Shown in pieces: positions 22,001 through 34,300 of a stretch of 64,000 nt of DNA; position 1 is the first letter of the stretch; every line of letters begins with the position of its first letter. Made by a program: the position numbers and the translations under genes. The DNA comes from Dermacentor variabilis (Eukaryota; Arthropoda; Arachnida; Ixodida; Ixodidae): assembly GCF_050947875.1 (NCBI RefSeq), contig NW_027460417.1, forward strand, positions 1-64,000. The letters are read 5' to 3'. The notes beneath the pieces were generated by a model. It was not told the DNA's origin, did no database searches, and worked only from the letters and a program-made list of their open reading frames with translations.

Positions 22001-24520
22001 GCACCCGCACATAGATTTGTACCAAAACGCGTTTTAAGCATGCACATGCATCTTTTGGTAGACGCGGACGCAGTTTTCTGCAAAACCACACGATATGCAT
22101 GCAAATGGTGCTTTTGGCAGAACGCGCACGTGGATTTCTACCAAACGACGTGAAAAGCATGCCGATGCTGCTCTTTTTAGCACCCGCACATGGATTTGTG
22201 CCAACACGCGTTTTAAGCATGCATATGCATCTTTTGGTAGACGCGGACGCTGTTTTCTGCAAAACTACACGATATGCATGCAAATGGTGGTTTTGGCAGA
22301 ACGCGCACGTGGATTTCTACCAAAGGACGTGAAAAGCATGCCGATGCTGCTCTTTTTAGCACCCGCACATGGATTTGTGCCAAAACGCGTTTTAAGCATG
22401 CACATGCATCTTTTGGTAGACGCGGACGCCGTTCTCTGCAAAACCACACGATATGCATGCAGATATAGCTCTTGGCAGAACGCTCACGTGGATTTCTACC
22501 AAACGACGTGAAAAGCATGCCGATGCTGCTCTTTTTAGCACCCGCACATGGATTTGTGTCAAAGCGCGTTTTAAGCATGCACATGCATCTTTTGGTAGAC
22601 GCAGACGCAGTTTTCTGCAAAACCACACGATATGCATGCAAATGGTGCTTTTGGCAGAACGCGCAAGTGGATTTCTCCCAAACGACGTGAAAAGCATGCC
22701 GATGCTGCTCTTTTTAGCACCCGCACATGGATTTGTACCAAAACGCGTTTTAAGCATGCACATGCATCTTTTGGTAGACGCGGACGCAGTGTTCTGCAAA
22801 ACCATACGATATGCATGCAAATGGTGCTTTTGGCAGAACGCGCACGTGGATTTCTACCAAACGATGTGAAAAGCATGCCGATGCTGCTATGTTTAGCACC
22901 CGCACATGGATTTGTGCCAAAACCCGTTTTAAGCATGCACATGCATCTTTTGGTAGACGCGGACGCAGTTTTCTGCAAAACCACACGATATGCATGCAAA
23001 TGGTGCTTTTGGCAGAACGCGCTAGTGGATTTCTACCAAACGACGTGAAAAGCATGCCGATGCTGCTCTTTTTAGCACCCGCACATGGATTTGTACCAAA
23101 ACGCGTTTTAAGCATGCACATGCATCTTTTTGTAGACGCGGACGCAGTTTTCTGCAAAACCACACGATATGCATGCAAATGGTGCTTTTGGCAGAACGCG
23201 CACGTGGATTTCTACCAAACGATGTGAAAAGCATGCCGATGCTGCTATTTTTAGCACCCGCACATGGATTTGTGCCAAAACGCGTTTTAAGCATGCACAT
23301 GCATCTTTTGGTAGACGCGGACGCAGTTTTCTGCAAAACCACACGATATGCATGCAAATGGTGCTTTTGGCAGAACGCGCACGTGGATTTCTACCAAACG
23401 ACGTGAAAAGCATGCCGATGCTGCTCCTTTTAGCACCCGCACATGGATTTGTGCCAAAACGCACTTTAAACATGCACATGCATCTTTTGGTAGACGTGGA
23501 CGCAGTTTTCTGCAAAACCACACGATATGCAAGCAAATGGCGCTTTTGGCAGAACGCGCACGTGGATTTCTACCAAACGACGTGAAAAGCATGCCGATGC
23601 TGCTCTTTTTAGCACCCGCACATCGATTTGTGCCAAAACGCGTTTTAAGCATGCACATGCATCTTTTGGTAGACGCGGATGCAGTTTTCTGCAAAACCAC
23701 ACGATATGCATGCCAATGGTGCTTTTGGCAGAACGCGCACGTGGATTTCTACCAAACGACGTGAAAAGCATGCCGATGCTGCTCCTTTTAGCACCCCCAC
23801 TTGGATTTGGGCCAAAACTCGATTTAAGCATGCACATGCATCTTTTGGTAGACGCGGACGCAGTTTTCAGCAAAACGACACGATATGCATGCCAATGGTG
23901 CTTTTGGCAGAACGCGCACGTGGATTTCTACCAAACGACGTGAAAAGCATGCCTATGCTGCTCTTTTTAGCACCCGCACATGGATTTGTGCCAAAACGCG
24001 TTTTAAGCGTGCACATGCATCTTTTGGTAGACGCGGACGCAGTTTTCTGCAAAACCACACGATATGCATGCAAATGGTGCTTTTGGCAGAACGCGCACGT
24101 GGATTTCTACCAAACAAAGTGAAAAGCATGCCGATGCTGCTCTTTTTAGCACCCGCACATGGATTTGTGCCAAAACGCGTTTTAAGCATGCACATGCATC
24201 TTTTGGTAGACGAGGACGCAGTTTTCTGCAAAACCACACGATATGCATGCAAATGGTGCTTTTGGCAGAACGCGCACGTGGATTTCTACCAAACGACGTG
24301 AAAAGCATGCCGATGCTGCTCTTTTTAGCACCCGCACATGGATTTGTGCCAACACGCGTTTTAAGCATGCACATGCATCTTTTGGTAGACGCGGACGCAG
24401 TTTTCTGCAAAACTACACGATATGCATGCAAATGGTGGTTTTGGCAGAACGCGCACGTGGATTTCTACCAAACGACGTGAAAAGCATGCCGATGCTGCTC
24501 TTTTTAGCACCCGCACATGG

Positions 24521-26310
24521 ATTTGTACCAAAACGCGTTTTAAGCATGCACATGCATCTTTTGGTAGACGCGGACGCAGTTTTCTGCAAAACCACACGAT
24601 GTGCATGCAAATGGTGCTTTTGGCAGAACGCGCACGTGGATATCTACCAAACGATGTGAAAAGCATGCCGATGCTGCTATTTTTAGCACCCGCACATGGA
24701 TTTGTGCCAAAACGCGTTTTAAGCGTGCACATGCATCTTTTGGTAGACGCGGACGCTGTTTTCTGCAAAACCACACGATATGCATGCAAATGGTGCTTTT
24801 GGCAGAACGCGCACGTGGATTTCTACCAAACGACGTGAAAAGCATGCCGATGCTGCTCTTTTTAGCACCCGCACATGGATTTGTGCCAACACGCGTTTTA
24901 AGCATGCACATGCATCTTTTGGTAGACGCGGACGCAGTTTTCTGCAAAACTACACGATATGCATGCAAATGGTGGTTTTGGCAGAACGCGCACGTGGATT
25001 TCTACCAAAGGACGTGAAAAGCATGCCGATGCTGCTCTTTTTAGCACCCGCACATGGATTTGTGCCAAAACGCGTTTTAAGCATGCACATGCATCTTTTG
25101 GTAGACGCGGACGCCGTTCTCTGCAAAACCACACGATATGCATGCAAATAATGCTTTTGGCAGAACGCTCACGTGGATTTCTACCAAACGACGTGAAAAG
25201 CATGCAGATGCTGCTATTTTTAGCACCCGCACATGGATTTGTGCCAAAACGCGTTTTAAGCATGCACATGCATCTTTTGGTAGACGCGGACGCAGTTTTC
25301 TGGAAAACCACACGATATGCATGCAAATGGTGCTTTTGGCAGAACGCGCTAGTGGATTTCTACCAAACGACGTGAAAAGCATGCCGATGCTGCTCTTTTT
25401 AGCACCCGCACACGGATTTGTACCAAAACGCGTTTTAAGCATGCACATGCATCTTTTGGTAGACGCGGACGCAGTTTTCTGCAAAACCACACGATATGCA
25501 TGCAAATGGTGCTTTTGGCAGAACGCGCACGTGGATTTCTACCAAACGATGTGAAAAGCATGCCGATGCTGCTATTTTTAGCACCCGCACATGGATTTGT
25601 GCCAAAACGCGTTTTAAGCGTGCACATGCATCTTTTGGTAGACGCGGACGCTGTTTTCTGCAAAACGACACGATATGCATGCAAATGGTGCTTTTGGCAG
25701 AACGCGCACGTGGATTTCTACCAAACGACGTGAAAAGCATGCCGATGCTGCTCTTTTTAGCACCCGCACATGGATTTGTGCCAACACGCGTTTTAAGCAT
25801 GCACATGCATCTTTTGGTAGACGCGGACGCAGTTTTCTGCAAAACTACACGATATGCATGCAAATGGTGGTTTTGGCAGAACGCGCACGTGGATTTCTAC
25901 CAAAGGACGTGAAAAGCATGCCGATGCTGCTCTTTTTAGCACCCGCACATGGATTTGTGCCAAAACGCGTTTTAAGCATGCACATGCATCTTTTGGTAGA
26001 CGCGGACGCCGTTCTCTGCAAAACCACACGATATGCATGCAAATAATGCTTTTGGCAGAACGCTCACGTGGATTTCTACCAAACGACGTGAAAAGCATGC
26101 AGATGCTGCTCTTTTTAGCACCCGCACATGGATTTGTGGCAAAACGCGTTTTAAGCATGCACATGCATCTTTTGGTAGACGCGGACGCAGTTTTCTGCAA
26201 AACCACACGATATGCATGCAAATGGTGCTTTTGGCAGAACGCGCTAGTGGATTTCTACCAAACGACGTGAAAAGCATGCCGATGCTGCTCTTTTTAGCAC
26301 CCGCACACGG
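24521..26310 (+). repeat. 5-monomer tandem duplication, period 895 bp
   Basis: 24,521-25,415 and 25,416-26,310 share in order ACGATGTG, GCTATTTTTAGC, AAGCGTGCACATG, GACGCTGTTTTC, GCCAACACGCG, AAAACTACACG, GCCGTTCTCTGC with GCAAATAATGC, and AAAGCATGCAGATG. CACACGGATTTG lies at the junction near 25,410 and at the end near 26,305. Confidence 0.82.
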
Positions 26311-29050
26311 ATTTGTACCAAAACGCGTTTTAAGCATGCACATGCATCTTTTGGTAGACGCGGACGCAGTTTTCTGCAAAACCACACGATATGCATGCAA
26401 ATGGTGCTTTTGGCAGAACGCGCACGTGGATTTCTACCAAACGATGTGAAAAGCATGCCGATGCTGCTATTTTTAGCACCCGCACATGGATTTGTGCCAA
26501 AACGCGTTTTAAGCATGCACATGCATCTTTTGGTAGACGCGGACGCAGTTTTCTGCAAAACCACACGATATGCATGCAAATGGTGCTTTTGGCGGAACGC
26601 GCACGTGGATTTCTACCAAACGACGTGAAAAGCATGCCGATGCTGCTCCTTTTAGCACCCGCACATGGATTTGTGCTAAAACGCGTTTTAAGCATGCACA
26701 TGCATCTTTTGGTAGACGTGGAAGCAGTTTTCTGCAAAACCACACGATATGCAAGCAAATGGCGCTTTTGGCAGAACGCGCACGTGGATTTCTACCAAAC
26801 GACGTGAAAAGCATGCCGATGCTGCTCTTTTTAGCACCCGCACATCGATTTGTGCCAAAACGCATTTTAAGCATGCACATGCATCGTTTGGTGGACGCGG
26901 ACGCAGTTTTCTGCAAAACCACACGATATGCATGCAAATGGTGCTTTTGGCAGAACGCGCACGTGGATTTCTAGCAAAGGACGTGAAAAGCATGCCGATG
27001 CTGCTCTTTTTAGCACCCGCACATGGATTTGTGCCAAAACGCGTTTTAAGCATGCACATGCATCTTTTGGTGGACGCGGACGCAGTTTTCTGCAAAACCA
27101 CACGATATGCATGCCAATGGTGCTTTTGGCAGAACGCGCACGTGGATTTCTACCAAACGACGTGAAAAGCATGCCGATGCTGCTCCTTTTAGCACCCCCA
27201 CTTGGATTTGTGCCAAAACTCGTTTTAAGCATGCACATGCATCTTTTGGTAGACGCGGACGCAGTTTTCTGCAAAACGACACGATATGCATGCCAATGGT
27301 GCTTTTGGCAGAACGGGCACGTGGATTTCTACCAAACGACGTGAAAAGCATGCCTATGCTGCTCTTTTTAGCACCCGCACATGGATTTGTGCCAAAACGC
27401 GTTTTAAGCATGCACATGCATCTTTTGGTAGACGCGGACGCAGTTTTCTGCAAAACCACACGATATGCATGCAAATGGTGCTTTTGGCAGAACGCGCACG
27501 TGGATTTCTACCAAACGACGTGAAAAGCATGCCGATGCTGCTCTTTTTAGCACCCGCACATGGATTTGTGCCAACACGCGTTTTAAGCATGCACATGCAT
27601 CTTTTGGTAGACGCGGACGCAGTTTTCTGCAAAACTACACGATATGCATGCAAATGGTGGTTTTGGCAGAACGCGCACGTGGATTTCTACCAAAGGACGT
27701 GAAAAGCATGCCGATGCTGCTCTTTTTAGCACCCGCACATGGATTTGTGCCAAAACGCGTTTTAAGCATGAACATGCATCTTTTGGTAGACGCGGACGCC
27801 GTTCTCTGCAAAACCACACGATATGCATGCAAATAATGCTTTTGGCAAAACGCTCACGTGGATTTCTACCAAACGACGTGAAAAGCATGCAGATGCTGCT
27901 CTTTTTAGCACCCGCACATGGATTTGTGCCAAAACGCGTTTTAAGCATGCACATGCATCTTTTGGTAGACGCGGACGCAGTTTTCTGCAAAACCACACGA
28001 TATGCATGCAAATGGTGCTTTTGGCAGAACGCGCTAGTGGATTTCTACCAAACGACGTGAAAAGCATGCCGATGCTGCTCTTTTTAGCACCCGCACATGG
28101 ATTTGTACCAAAACGCGTTTTAAGCATGCACATGCATCTTTTGGTAGACGCGGACGCAGTTTTCTGCAAAACCACACGATATGCATGCAAATGGTGCTTT
28201 TGGCAGAACGCGCACGTGGATTTCTACCAAACGATGTGAAAAGCATGCCGATGCTGCTATTTTTAGCACCCGCACATGGATTTGTGCCAAAACGCGTTTT
28301 AAGCATGCACATGCATCTTTTGGTAGACGCGGACGCAGTTTTCTGCAAAACCACACGATATGCATGCAAATGGTGCTTTTGGCAGAACGCGCACGTGGAT
28401 TTCTACCAAACGACGTGAAAAGCATGCCGATGCTGCTCCTTTTAGCACCCGCACATGGATTTGTGCCAAAACGCGTTTTAAGCATGCACATGCATCTTTT
28501 GGTAGACGTGGACGCAGTTTTCTGCAAAACCACACGATATGCAAGCAAATGGCGCTTTTGGCAGAACGCGCACGTGGATTTCTACCAAACGACGTGAAAA
28601 GCATGCCGATGCTGCTCTTTTTAGCACCCGCACATCGATTTGTGCCAAAACGCATTTTAAGCATGCACATGCATCTTTTGGTGGACGCGGACGCAGTTTT
28701 CTGCAAAACCACACGATATGCATGCAAATGGTGCTTTTGGCAGAACGCGCACGTGGATTTCTACCAAAGGACGTGAAAAGCATGCCGGTGCTGCTCTTTT
28801 TAGCACCCGCACATGGATTTGTGCCAAAACGCGTTTTAAGCATGCACATGCATCTTTTGGTGGACGCGGACGCAGTTTTCTGCAAAACCACACGATATGC
28901 ATGCCAATGGTGCTTTTGGCAGAACGCGCACGTGGATTTCTACCAAATGACGTGAAAAGCATGCCGATGCTGCTCCTTTTAGCACCCCCACTTGGATTTG
29001 TGCCAAAACTCGTTTTAAGCATGCACATGCATCTTTTGGTAGACGCGGAC
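25670..29050 (+). repeat. 10-monomer tandem duplication, period 1,790 bp
   Basis: About 25,670-27,459 and 27,460-29,050 are collinear and closely similar. The second copy ends at the sub-repeat rearrangement at 29.05 kb. A further copy of part of the block lies near 30.3-31.7 kb. Confidence 0.8.
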
Positions 29051-29220
29051 GCAGTTTTCTACCAAACGACGTGAAAAGCATGCCTATGCTGCTCTTTTTA
29101 GCACCCGCACATGGATTTGTGCCAAAACGCGTTTTAAGCATGCACATGCTGCTCTTTTTAGCACCCGCACATGGATTTGTGCCAAAACGCGTTTTAAGCA
29201 TGCACATGCATCTTTTGGTA
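29041..29220 (+). repeat. Rearranged monomers: sub-repeat deletion and 60-bp reiteration
   Basis: At 29,051-29,074 the sequence jumps from GCAGTTTTCT of sub-repeat C into ACCAAACGACG of sub-repeat A, missing 60 bp. At 29,139-29,160 it jumps from GCATGCACATGC of sub-repeat B into TGCTCTTTTTAGC at the end of A. As a result 29,101-29,160 and 29,161-29,220 form an exact 60-bp period, differing only in the last ~12 bases. Both joints fall at aligned positions of the ancestral 60-bp unit. The two events cancel, so the array returns to phase by about 29,255. Confidence 0.9.
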
Positions 29221-31339
29221 GACGCGGACGCCGTTCTCTGCAAAACCACACGATATGCATGCAAATAATGCTTTTGGCAGAACGCTCACGTGGATTTCTA
29301 CCAAACGACGTGAAAAGCATGCAGATGCTGCTCTTTTTAGCACCCGCACAAGGATTTGTGCCAAAACGCGTTTTAAGCATGCACATGCATCTTTTGGTAG
29401 ACGTGGACGCAGTTTTCTGCAAAACCACATGATATGCAAGCAAATGGCGCTTTTGGCAGAACGCGCACGTGGATTTCTACCAAACGACGTGAAAAGCATG
29501 CCGATGCTGCTCTTTTTAGCACCCGCACATCGATTTGTGCCAAAACGCATTTTAAGCATGCACATGCATCTTTTGGTGGACGCGGACGCAGTTTTCTGCA
29601 AAACCACACGATATGCATGCAAATGGTGCTTTTGGCAGAACGCGCACGTGGATTTCTAGCAAAGGACGTGAAAAGCATGCCGTTGCTGCTCTTTTTAGCA
29701 CCCGCACATGGATTTGTGCCAAAACGCGTTTTAAGCATGCACATGCATATTTTGGTGGACGCGGACGCAGTTTTCTGCAAAACCTCACGATAAACATGCA
29801 AATGGTGCTTTTGGCAGAACGCGCACGTGCATCTCTACCAAACGACGTGAAAAGCATGCCGATGCTGCTCTTTTTAGCACCCGCACATGGATTTGTGCCA
29901 AAACGCATTTTAAGCATGCACATGCATCTTTTGGTGGACGCGGACGCAGTTTTCTGCAAAACCACACGATATGCATGCAAATGGTGCTTTTGGCAGAACG
30001 CGCACGTGGATTTCTACCAAAGGACGTGAAAAGCATGCCGATGCTGCTCTTTTTAGCACCCGCACATGGATTTGTGCCAAAACGCGTTTTAAGCATGCAC
30101 ATGCATCTTTTGGTGGACGCGGACGCAGTTTTCTGCAAAACCACACGATATGCATGCAAATGGTGCTTTTGGCAGAACGCGCACGTGGATTTCTACCAAA
30201 CGACGTGAAAAGCATGCCGATGCTGCTCTTTTTAGCACCGCCACATGGATTTGTGCCAAAACGCGTTTTAAGCATGCACATGCATCTTTTGGTAGACGAG
30301 GACGCAGTTTTCTGCAAAACCACACGATATGCATGCAAATGGTGCTTTTGGCAGAACGCGCACGTGGATTTCTACCAAACGACGTGAAAAGCATGCCGAT
30401 GCTGCTCTTTTTAGCACCCGCACATGGATTTGTGCCAACACGCGTTTTAAGCATGCACATGCATCTTTTGGTAGACGCGGACGCAGTTTTCTGCAAAACT
30501 ACACGATATGCATGCAAATGGTGGTTTTGGCAGAACGCGCACGTGGATTTCTACCAAAGGACGTGAAAAGCATGCCGATGCTGCTCTTTTTAGCACCCGC
30601 ACATGGATTTGTGCCAAAACGCGTTTTAAGCATGCACATGCATCTTTTGGTAGACGCGGACGCCGTTCTCTGCAAAACCACACGATATGCATGCAAATAA
30701 TGCTTTTGGCAGAACGCTCACGTGGATTTCTACCAAACGACGTGAAAAGCATGCAGATGCTGCTCTTTTTAGCACCCGCACATGGATTTGTGCCAAAACG
30801 CGTTTTAAGCATGCACATGCATCTTTTGGTAGACGCGGACGCAGTTTTCTGCAAAACCACACGATATGCATGCAAATGGTGCCTTTGGCAGAACGCGCAC
30901 GTGGATTTCTACCAAACGATGTGAAAAGCATGCCGATGCTGCTATTTTTAGCACCCGCACATGGATTTGTGCCAAAACGCGTTTTAAGCATGCACATGCA
31001 TCTTTTGGTAGACGCGGACGCAGTTTTCTGCAAAACCACACGATATGCATGCAAATGGTGCTTTTGGCAGAACGCGCACGTGGATTTCTACCAAACGACG
31101 TGAAAAGCATGCCGATGCTGCTCCTTTTAGCACCCGCACAAGGATTTGTGCCAAAACGCGTTTTAAGCATGCACATGCATCTTTTGGTAGACGTGGACGC
31201 AGTTTTCTGCAAAACCACACGATATGCAAGCAAATGGCGCTTTTGGCAGAACGCGCACGTGGATTTCTACCAAACGACGTGAAAAGCATGCCGATGCTGC
31301 TCTTTTTAGCACCCGCACATCGATTTGTGCCAAAACGCA

Positions 31340-34300
31340 TTTTAAGCATGCACATGCATCTTTTGGTGGACGCGGACGCAGTTTTCTGCAAAACCACACG
31401 ATATGCATGCAAATGGTGCTTTTGGCAGAACGCGCACGTGGATTTCTACCAAAGGACGTGAAAAGCATGCCGATGCTGCTCTTTTTAGCACCCGCACATG
31501 GATTTGTGCCAAAACGCGTTTTAAGCATGCACATGCATCTTTTGGTGGACGCGGACGCAGTTTTCTGCAAAACCACACGATATGCATGCCAATGGTGCTT
31601 TTGGCAGAACGCGCACGTGGATTTCTACCAAACGACGTGAAAAGCATGCCGATGCTGCTACTTTTAGCACCCCCACTTGGATTTGTGCCAAAACGCGTTT
31701 TAAGCATGCACATGCATCTTTTGGTAGACGCGGACGCAGTTTTCTGCAAAACCACACGATATGCATGCAAATGGTGCTTTCGGCAGAACGCGCACGTGGA
31801 TTTCTGCCAAAGGACGTGAAAAGCATGCCGATGCTGCTCTTTTTAGCACCCGCACATGGATTTGTGCCAAAACGCGTTTTAAGCATGCACATGCATATTT
31901 TGGTGGACGCGGACGCAGTTTTCTGCAAAACCTCACGATATGCATGCAAATGGTGCTTTTGGCAGAACGCGCACGTGCATCTCTACCAAACGACGTGAAA
32001 AGCATGCCGATGCTGCTCTTTTTAGCACCCGCACATGGATTTGTGCCAAAACGCATTTTAAGCATGCACATGCATCTTTTGGTGGACGCGGACGCAGTTT
32101 TCTGCAAAACCACACGATATGCATGCAAATGGTGCTTTTGGCAGAACGCGCACGTGGATTTCTACCAAAGGACGTGAAAAGCATGCCGATGCTGCTCTTT
32201 TTAGCACCCACACATGGATTTGTGCCAAAACGCGTTTTAAGCATGCACATGCATCTTTTGGTGGACGCGGACGCAGTTTTCTGCAAAACCACACGATATG
32301 CATGCCAATGGTGCTTTTGGCAGAACGCGCACGTGGATTTCTACCAAACGACGTGAAAAGCATGCCGATGCTGCTCCTTTTAGCACCCCCACTTGGATTT
32401 GTGCCAAAACGCGTTTTAAGCATGCACATGCATCTTTTGGTAGACGCGGACGCAGTTTTCTGCAAAACCACACGATATGCATGCAAATGGTTCTTTTGGC
32501 CGAACGCGCACGTGGATTTCTGCCAAAGGACGTGAAAAGCATGCCGATGCTGCTCTTTTTAGCACCCGCACATGGATTTGTGCCAAAACGCGTTTTAAGC
32601 ATGCACATGCATATTTTGGTGGACGCGGACGCAGTTTTCTGCAAAACCTCACGATATGCATGCAAATGGTGCTTTTGGCAGAACGCGCACGTGCATCTCT
32701 ACCAAGCGACGTGAAAAGCATGCCGATGCTGCTCTATTTAGCACCCGCACATGGATTTGTGCCAAAACGCGTTTTAAGCATGCACATGCATCTTTTGGTA
32801 GACGCGGACGCAGTTTTCTGCAAAACCTCACGATATGCATGCAAATGGTGCTTTTGGCAGAACGCGCACGTGGATTTCTACCAAACGATGTGAAAAGCAT
32901 GCCGATGCTGCTATTTTTAGCACCCGCACATGGATTTGTGCCAAAACGCGTTTTAAGCATGCACATGCATCTTTTGGTAGACGTGGACGCAGTTTTCTGC
33001 AAAACCACACGATATGCAAGCAAATGGCGCTTTAGGCAGAACGTGCACGTGGATTTCTACCAAACGACGTGAAAAGCATGCCGATGCTGCTCTTTTTAGC
33101 ACCCGCACATCGATTTGTGCCAAAACGCATTTTAAGCATGCACATGCATCTTTTGGTGGACGCGGACGCAGTTTTCTGCAAAACCACACGATATGCGTGC
33201 AAATGGTGCTTTTGGCAGAACGCGCACGTGGATTTCTACCAAAGGACGTGAAAAGCATGCCGATGCTGCTCTTTTTAGCACCCGCACATGGATTTGTGCC
33301 AAAACGCGTTTTAAGCATGCACATGCATCTTTTGGTGGACGCGGACGCAGTTTTCTGCAAAACCACACGATATGCATGCCAATGGTGCTTTTGGCAGAAA
33401 GCGCACGTGGATTTCTACCAAACGACGTGAAAAGCATGCCGATGCTGCTCCTTTTAGCACCCCCACTTGGATTTGTGCCAAAACGCGTTTTAAGCATGCA
33501 CATGCATCTTTTGGTAGACGCGGACGCAGTTTTCTGCAAAACCACACGATATGCATGCAAATGGTGCTTTCGGCAGAACGCGCACGTGGATTTCTGCCAA
33601 AGGACGTGAAAAGCATGCCGATGCTGCTCTTTTTAGCACCCGCACATGGATTTGTGCCAAAACGCGTTTTAAGCATGCACATGCATATTTTGGTGGACGC
33701 GGACGCAGTTTTCTGCAAAACCTCACGATATGCATGCAAATGGTGCTTTTGGCAGAACGCGCACGTGCATCTCTACCAAACGACGTGAAAAGCATGCCGA
33801 TGCTGCTCTTTTTAGCACCCGCACATGGATTTGTGCCAAAACGCATTTTAAGCATGCACATGCATCTTTTGGTGGACGCGGACGCAGTTTTCTGCAAAAC
33901 CACACGATATGCATGCAAATGGTGCTTTTGGCAGAACGCGCACGTGGATTTCTACCAAAGGACGTGAAAAGCATGCCGATGCTGCTCTTTTTAGCACCCG
34001 CACATGGATTTGTGCCAAAACGCGTTTTAAGCATGCACATGCATCTTTTGGTGGACGCGGACGCAGTTTTCTGCAAAACCACACGATATGCATGCCAATG
34101 GTGCTTTTGGCAGAACGCGCACGTGGATTTCTACCAAACGACGTGAAAAGCATGCCGATGCTGCTACTTTTAGCACCCCCACTTGGATTTGTGCCAAAAC
34201 GCGTTTTAAGCATGCACATGCATCTTTTGGTAGACGCGGACGCAGTTTTCTGCAAAACCACACGATATGCATGCAAATGGTGCTTTCGGCAGAACGCGCA

